A DNA stretch of 64,000 nt from Anisus vortex (Eukaryota > Mollusca > Gastropoda > Planorbidae): contig OX421494.1 of NCBI GenBank assembly GCA_949126835.1, positions 434,001 to 498,000 on the forward strand, written 5' to 3'. Under the pieces are notes generated by a model. It ran no database searches. It saw nothing but the letters and a program-made list of their open reading frames with translations, and had not been told where the DNA came from. The translations under genes were made by a program, and so were the position numbers. Numbering within the stretch: position 1 is the first letter of the stretch; each line of letters begins with the position of its first letter. This document shows positions 50,701 through 59,700 of the stretch, one piece after another.

Positions 50701-53700
50701 TTAGGGCACTTGTATAATGCGTCATCAAAATCGCGTCATCAAAACCGGCGCCGTTCTGTCTAGAAAGCATAGGCAGGCCTACTTCAAAAGACTTTTTTTT
50801 TTGGGTAGACCCACTATAGTGTTAGCCTACTATAGGGATAGGAACGTGAGTATGGACAGTGACTTAGATGTAGAAACAGATAGTTTACTTTCCCTTATGA
50901 CTAATGGCTGTATTGATCGGTTGTTTTAAATAAGTGAAGCGCTGTGTATGCCTTATATGCATGATTGAAACCATTTTTTTAAGGAAAGTTTTCAAATTAT
51001 AGTGAATATTTTGTAACTTTTAAGTTTAAATGGTATGAATTTTTGAGAAGTTAAAAGGCAGTATGCAACTTATCTACAGGTGTTGTGTTTTTTTTAATAC
51101 CGTAGTTTAGGGAGATATTATATGCACCAGTTCAGAATCAGCTACTCCCTCCCCCCTTGCACTATATTTGCCCCTCCTTACCTGCTGTAAGTTTTGTTTT
51201 TTTTTGTAGCAGGATTTTAATAGGCCTAATGGATTATGATCCTAATGATTTGAAAGTAATCAAATAGGATTATCTAGTTGTCCTTTACAATAGCAGTTTT
51301 TTTTCTTGTCAAAGTGATAGTTTTTTTTAACTTGTAAATCTGTAAGCTTTCTATATACTTTTCAATGTAGGCCCATATAAATATTTTCTCTATACTTGTT
51401 AATGTAACACTCTATGTTACAGATGCCCCTATACAGGATACTATATTTCCATTCTCTACCTCCCCCCCCCCTTTTATTTTCATAAACCAAATTTCTTTTT
51501 TTTTGTACTTTTTTTTTTTAAATTATAAGATTTCTAAAGACAATTAAAAGACTCTATATAATGAACATAGCTTAATGGTACATATTTAGCTTCCACATTG
51601 TAATGCCCTTAAAAATATTTTATTTAATTTTATTTGTATCTGAGTCATTGTTTAGTGATGTAGTGAATTCAGTTTTGCCGCGCCTCCTGAAATTTTAGAT
51701 TTTCTCCTGAAAAACTCCTGAAAACCTCCTGAAATTTTGATTTGAGTTTGGTGCAGGAACCCTGCACAGAGGTTCAAACCATGACACACAGATGTTAAAA
51801 CCATGAGACACAGATGTTAAAACCATGACACACAGATGTTAAAACCATGACACACAGATGTTAAAACCATGACACACAGATGTTAAAACCATGACACACA
51901 GATGTTAAAACCATGACACACAGATGTTAAAACCATGACACACAGATGTTAAAACCATGACACACAGATGTTAAAACCATGACACACAGATGTTAAAACC
52001 ATGACACACAGATGTTCAAACCATGACACACAGATGTTCAAACCATGGCACACAGATGTTCAAACCATGACACACAGATGTTCAAACCATGACACACAGA
52101 TGTTCAAACCATGACACACAGATGTTCAAACCATGACACACAGATGTTCAAACCATGACACACAGATGTTCAAACCATGACACACAGATGTTCAAACCAT
52201 GACACACAGATGTTCAAACCATGACAACACATAATTTCACATTTTTCAGCCACATCCCCCCATCCTGTCACAAAAATCTATTTTTTGAATGTGTTTTTTC
52301 ATCACACTATGATGTCCATTTTTGAATTCCTTAATGAGTGCACCATTTATATATTTTCCCCTTTCTGCTGTTAAAATTATGTTTTCTTTCTTTGTGGTTG
52401 GCAAAGGGCAAAGAAAACTTTATTTTTAGGAGAAACTTTGTTTTTAGGAGAAACTTTGTTTTTAGGAGAAACTTTGTTTTTAGGAGAAACTTTGTTTTTA
52501 GGAGAAACTTTGTTTTTAGGAGAAACTTTGTTTTTAGGAGAAACTTTGTTTTTAGGAGAAACTTTGTTTTTAGGAGAAACTTTGTTTTTAGGAGAAACTT
52601 TGTTTTTAGGAGAAACTTTGTTTTTAGGAGAAACTTTGTTTTTAGGAGAAACTTTGTTTTTAGGAGAAACTTTGTTTTTAGGAGAAACTTTGTTTTTAGG
52701 AGAAACTTTGTTTTTAGGAGAAACTTTGTTTTTAGGAGAAACTTTGTTTTTAGGAGAAACTTTGTTTTTAGGAGAAACTTTGTTTTTAGGAGAAACTTTG
52801 TTTTTAGGAGAAACTTTGTTTTTAGGAGAAACTTTGTTTTTAGGAGAAACTTTGTTTTTAGGAGAAACTTTGTTTTTAGGAGAAACTTTGTTTTTAGGAG
52901 AAACTTTGTTTTTAGGAGAAACTTTGTTTTTAGGAGAAACTTTGTTTTTAGGAGAAACTTTGTTTTTAGGAGAAACTTTGTTTTTAGGAGAAACTTTGTT
53001 TTTAGGAGAAACTTTGTTTTTAGGAGTGAAACGTATATTAGATTACTTCACTATCTATGTCAGTGACGTGTATGTATTCACTGAACTATATATATATGGA
53101 GTGCTCAAGCAATTAAATTGTTGGAGAAAATGCGGACTTTTAAATATAGCTTAGTGTATTGTATGGCACTGAGCTATATATGCATGTCTAAATAATAAAT
53201 ATTCATTAAAATTACTTACTCCCTTCCTGTATTGACCTTCATATTTGCGATGTATACCTTCAGTCCCAGCCATTATTTTACTAATTATTCCCTCCATCCC
53301 AGACATTTTTTCAGAATGGCTGAGACATCGATAGGGTTCCGAAATTATTTTTTTTACTTTTTTGTTGGTAAAAATTGATGGTAACACGAAGAGAGTAAAT
53401 TGCTAGAAACATAATAACTTACCTTATTAGAATAATCTAATTCATAAAGTACCGGTAATTGTATTCATTTGTAATATTAATCCATAAGAAAAAGTCTCAT
53501 CAACATGTACCGCCATAATAACGGAAGGTAATTCGGTAGCGTCCATTAAGACCGCACTTTCAATTTCACAAAAAAAAACTCAATAATTGGTCAATTTTCA
53601 TAATTTAAAAATCGAAATAAAATTCAACTATTCCGCTATCGAATAAATATTTTGCCCGAGACTATGGTGAAAGGTCAAATCCTTTTTTTTAATCTTTAAA

Positions 53701-56700
53701 TATCTTCCTTGAGGGAAATATACGTGGCTGGGATTTCAGGAGATTTCATATTTGGGGGGAAATATACGACAATATACGTGTCTGGGTTTGAGGGAGAGAA
53801 ATAGTTAGAGGAAAATATACGCGACCAGGGCTGTAAGGGTTAACATATATTAAATGCATTATCCATAAAAATCATCAACCATTTTTTTTTATACTTCGAC
53901 ATTAAATGAATGAATCCGGTACTCATTAAAATTAACACAATTTACTCGTATGAGAGAGTATATATAAATATATAAATATAATGTATATAATGTATATAAT
54001 GTATATAATGTATACAAGAGTTCATTTTTAGAAAATTTCAATGACACAATTAGGAAAATTTTGAAAATTTTTGGTACTTCCAGGTATATAGCTCAGTGCC
54101 ATACAGTGCACTTATCTATATTTAAAAGTCCGCATTTTCTCCCATTTTTTCTTCTCCAATTTAATTGCTTGAGCACTCCATGTATATATAGCTCAGTGTA
54201 TGTATTAGATTACTACACTATCTATCTCAATGACTGAAATCTTTGAAAAAGTCAATGTTCTCTTTTGTTAGAGAGAGAGAGTGGAACAACTAGACAACAG
54301 AGGTCAAGGCATTGTCAGTGAAATTGGAGAATTGCAGAAAAAACCAAACACTGGGACAGAGCTGGAAGAATTGTGAGAATTTTTGTTTCCCTTTATTGGA
54401 TAAATTTGGTAAAAATTTTCATTTCATTAACATAAAGCTTGAACTTTTTTTTTCAGTGAAACAGAATCTAAAAGGTTATATGGTCAACTTTTGCAAAGCT
54501 CACAAGGTATATTAGAGCATTTAAACTTTTATAAAGCTGACAATATAGGGTTGATTTGTGAGCTATATAATATAATATAAAAATAAAATAGCATGCTAAA
54601 GTGCATTAAACACACAAATGCATGGTTGATCATTTGCGTTATTAGAGATTTATTAGAGATTTATTAGAGATTTATTCGAGATTTATTAGAGATTTATTAG
54701 AGATTTATTAGAGATTTATTAGAGATTTATTAGAGATTTATTAGAGATTTTTTAGAGATTTTTTAGAGATTTATTAGAGATTTATTAGAGATTTATTAAT
54801 GGACACTAGAACTATAAAACGTAAAGGAAAAATATTTGAACAATTTTTATGTTGTCGTGGTCGGTGCAAAAGGTTGAAAATTTGATGTAATGTATGGTCC
54901 AGGGCATAGCAACTATGTGCCTGGTTTTAGCTCAATAGCATATTGGGATGTGGGTGAATTCGCCATCTAAAGGTCAAGTCAGTTGGTCACTAGCCAGTCA
55001 GAAAAGTTCATAGAAAATGTTAAATATAGAAAATGTTAAAAATAGAAAATGTTGAAAATTCAAAGTTTAATATAACATACAAAAACTTTATACATTAAAT
55101 AAATAAATAAATGTAAAGAATTTTTCTAGTTAGAAAATTAAATCTCATTTTTTAATAGGATTTCCAGACTTATTAAAAAATGTATTTTAGCAAATGTTTT
55201 ATTCTCTATGTATAGGCAATGGTTCCTTTGACATGACAGAACATCACAAGATAGTTGACCTTGTTAGCAAATGTTTTATTAGGAGAGATGAATGTACCAG
55301 AGTGCTGTACAAACATTTAAGGTACACATTGATCAGATATACAAAACTACTTCATGATTTTATTACTTAACTAAAAATACACAGTATTGGCAGAACTTTT
55401 TAGCACCTTTCTATCAGTTGGCTCACTATTTTGAATTCTAGCAACTAACGTCTTGTGAATCTGTTTAATTGTTGTTGTTTTTATTTTGTAGCAAAATTCT
55501 TGAATGTTTGGAAAAACTTCAACCTCTCCTCCCCGACTTGGAAATGGCATTATATGAAATAGAAGCAGCCAGCACACAGCTTAAAACAATGCAGTGTAAA
55601 CGTCAAGCAGATCTCTGGAAACTCTTAGCTAATCTTGTAAGTACCGGTAGCTAAATAGCTGAAAACTGTTAGCTCATTTTGTAAGTAGCTAAAAAGCTGG
55701 AAACTGTTAGCTCATTATGTAAGTAGCTAAATAGCTGGAAACTGTTAGCTCATTATGTAAGTAGCTAAATAGCTGGAAACTGTTAGCTCATCTTGTAAGT
55801 AGCTTAACATCTGGAAACTGCTAGTTGAAACAATTTTATTCAAATGTATATCAATCATAAAGTAAGTAAATTTTTTTACTAACTTGTATTTCAGAACCGT
55901 TCTATTGTTGATGGTGCAGAAATGTCTTAATTTGTATTTCAGAATCGTTCTATTGTTGATGGTGCAGAAATGTCTTAATTTGTATTTCAGAATCGTTTTA
56001 TTGTTGATGGTGCAAAAAAGTCTTAATTTGTATTTCAGAATCGTTCTATTGTTGATGGTGCAGAAATGTCTTAATTTGTATTTCAGAATCGTTCTATTGT
56101 TGATGGTGCAGAAATGTCTTAATTTGTATTTCAGAATCGTTTTATTGTTGATGGTGCAGAAATGTCTTAATTTGTATTTCAGAATCGTTCTATTGTTGAT
56201 GGTGCAGAAATATCTTAATTTGTATTTCAGAATCGTTCTATTGTTGATGGTGCAGAAATGTCTTAATTTGTATTTCAGAATCGTTCTATTGTTGATGGTG
56301 CAGAAATGTCTTAATTTGTATTTCAGAATTGTTCTATTGTTGATGGTGCAGAAATGTCTTAATTTGTATTTCAGAATCGTTCTATTGTTGATGGTGCAGA
56401 AATGTCTTAATTTGTATTTCAGAATCGTTCTATTGTTGATGGTGCAGAAATGTCTTAATTTGTATTTCAGAATCGTTCTATTGTTGATGGTACAGAAATG
56501 TCTTAATTTGTATTTCAGAATCGTTCTATTGTTGATGGTGCAGAAATGTCTTAATTTGTATTTCAGAATCGTTCTATTGTTGATGGTGCAGAAATGTCTT
56601 AATTTGTATTTCAGAATCGTTTTATTGTTGATGGTGCAGAAATGTCTTAATTTGTATTTCAGAATCGTTCTATTGTTGATGGTGCAGAAATGTCTTAATT

Positions 56701-59700
56701 TGTATTTCAGAATCGTTCTATTGTTGATGGTGCAGAAATGTCTTAATTTGTATTTCAGAATCGTTCTATTGTTGATGGTGCAGAAATGTCTTAATTTGTA
56801 TTTCAGAATCGTTCTATTGTTGATGGTGCAGAAATGTCTTAATTTGTATTTCAGAATCATTTTATTGTTGATGGTGCAGAAATGTCTTAATTTGTATTTC
56901 AGAAACGTTCTATTGTTGATGGTGCAGAAATGTCTTAATTTGTATTTCAGAATCGTTCTATTGTTGATGGTGCAGAAATGTCTTAATTTGTATTTCAGAA
57001 TCGTTTTATTGTTGATGGTGCAGAAATGTCTTAATTTGTATTTCAGAATCGTTTTATTGTTGATGGTGCAGAAATGTCTTAATTTGTATTTCAGAATCGT
57101 TCTATTGTTGATGGTGCAGAAATGTCTTAATTTGTATTTCAGAATCGTTCTATTGTTGATGGTGCAGAAATGTCTTAATTTGTATTTCAGAATCGTTTTA
57201 TTGTTGATGGTGCAGAAATGTCTTAATTTGTATTTCAGAATCGTTTTATTGTTGATGGTGCAGAAATGTCTTAATTTGTATTTCAGAATCGTTCTATTGT
57301 TGATGGTGCAGAAATGTCTTAATTTGTATTTCAGAATCGTTGTATTGTTGATGGTGCAGAAATGTCTTAATTTGTATTTCAGAATCGTTCTATTGTTGAT
57401 GGTGCAGAAATGTCTTAATTTGTATTTCAGAATCGTTCTATTGTTGATGGTGCAGAAATGTCTTAATTTGTATTTCAGAATCGTTCTATTGTTGATGGTG
57501 CAGAAATGTCTTAATTTGTATTTCAGAATCGTTTTATTGTTGATGGTGCAGAAATGTCTTAATTTGTATTTCAGAATCGTTCTATTGTTGATGGTGCAGA
57601 AATGTCTTACTTTGTATTTCAGAATCGTTCTATTGTTGATGGTGCAGAAATGTCTTAATTTGTATTTCAGAATCGTTTTATTATTGATGGTGCAGAAATT
57701 TCTTAATTTGTATTTCAGAATCGTTCTATTGTTGATGGTGCAGAAATGTCTTAATTTGTATTTCAGAATCGTTCTATTGTTGATGGTGCAGAAATGTCTT
57801 AATTTGTATTTCAGAATCGTTTTATTGTTGATGGTGCAGAAATGTCTTAATTTGTATTTCAGAATCGTTCTATTGTTGATGGTGCAGAAATGTCTTAATT
57901 TGTATTTCAGAATCGTTCTATTGTTGATGGTGCAGAAATGTCTTAATTTGTATTTCAGAATCGTTCTATTGTTGATGGTGCAGAAATGTCTTAATTTGTA
58001 TTTCAGAATCGTTCTATTGTTGATGGTGCAGAAATGTCTTAATTTGTATTTCAGAATCGTTTTATTGTTGATGGTGCAGAAATTTCTTAATTTGTATTTC
58101 AGAATCGTTCTATTGTTGATGGTGCAGAAATGTCTTAATTTGTATTTCAGAATCGTTCTATTGTTGATGGTGCAGAAATGTCTTAATTTGTATTTCAGAA
58201 TCGTTTTATTGTTGATGGTGCAGAAATGTCTTAATTTGTATTTCAGAATCGTTCTATTGTTGATGGTGCAGAAATGTCTTAATTTGTATTTCAGAATCGT
58301 TCTATTGTTGATGGTGCAGAAATGTCTTAATTTGTATTTCAGAATCGTTCTATTGTTGATGGTGCAGAAATGTCTTAATTTGTATTTCAGAATCGTTCTA
58401 TAGTTGATGGTGCAGAAATGTCTTAATTTGTATTTCAGAATCGTTGTATTGTTGATGGTGCAGAAATGTCTTAATTTGTATTTCAGAATCGTTTTATTGT
58501 TGATGGTGCAGAAATGTCTTAATTTGTATTTCAGAATCGTTCTATTGTTGATGGTGCAGAAATGTCTTAATTTGTATTTCAGAATCGTTCTTTGTTGATG
58601 GTGCAGAAATGTCTTAATTTGTATTTCAGAATCGTTCTATTGTTGATGGTGCAGAAATGTCTTAATTTGTATTTCAGAATCGTTCTATTGTTGATGGTGC
58701 AGAAATGTCTTAATTTGTATTTCAGAATCGTTCTATTGTTGATGGTGCAGAAATGTCTTAATTTGTATTTCAGAATCGTTCTATTGTTGATGGTGCAGAA
58801 ATGTCTTAATTTGTATTTCAGAATCGTTCTATTGTTGATGGTGCAGAAATGTCTTAGTTTGTATTTCAGAATCGTTCTATTGTTGATGGTGCAGAAATGT
58901 CTTAATTTGTATTTCAGAATCGTTCTATTGTTGATGGTGCAGAAATGTCTTAATTTGTATTTCAGAATCGTTCTATTGTTGATGGTGCAGAAATGTCTTA
59001 ATTTGTATTTCAGAATCTTTCTATTGTTGATGGTGCAGAAATGTCTTAATTTGTATTTCAGAATCGTTCTATTGTTGATGGTGCAGAAATGTCTTAATTT
59101 GTATTTCAGAATCGTTCTATTGTTGATGGTGCAGAAATGTCTTAATTTGTATTTCAGAATCGTTCTATTGTATAATTGTTGATGGTGCAGAAATGTCTTA
59201 ATTTGTATTTCAGAATCGTTCTATTGTTGATGGTGCAGAAATGTCTTAATTTGTATTTCAGAATCGTTCTATTGTTGATGGTGCAGAAATGTCTTAATTT
59301 GTATTTCAGAATCGTTCTATTGTTGATGGTGCAGAAATGTCTTAATTTGTATTTCAGAATCGTTCTATTGTTGATGGTGCAGAAATGTCTTAATTTGTAT
59401 TTCAGAATCGTTCTATTGTTGATGGTGTAGAAATGTCTTAATTTGTATTTCAGAATCGTTCTATTGTTGATGGTGCAGAAATGTCTTAATTTGTATTTCA
59501 GAATCGTTGTATTGTTGATGGTGCAGAAATGTCTTAATTTGTATTTCAGAATCGTTCTATTGTTGATGGTGCAGAAATGTCTTAATTTGTATTTCAGAAT
59601 CGTTCTATTGTTGATGGTGCAGAAATGTCTTAATTTGTATTTCAGAATCGTTCTATTGTTGATGGTGCAGAATCTTCCCCTGTGATGGTTCCCTCTAACC

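Noticed and set aside
50717..50929. A 70-codon + frame inside the hAT-like element.
   Set aside because: No hAT transposase or zinc-finger motif. Probably chance.
55878..59680. Regular repeats considered as a CRISPR array.
   Set aside because: There are no unique spacers: the whole 48-bp unit repeats. The locus is a eukaryotic intron.
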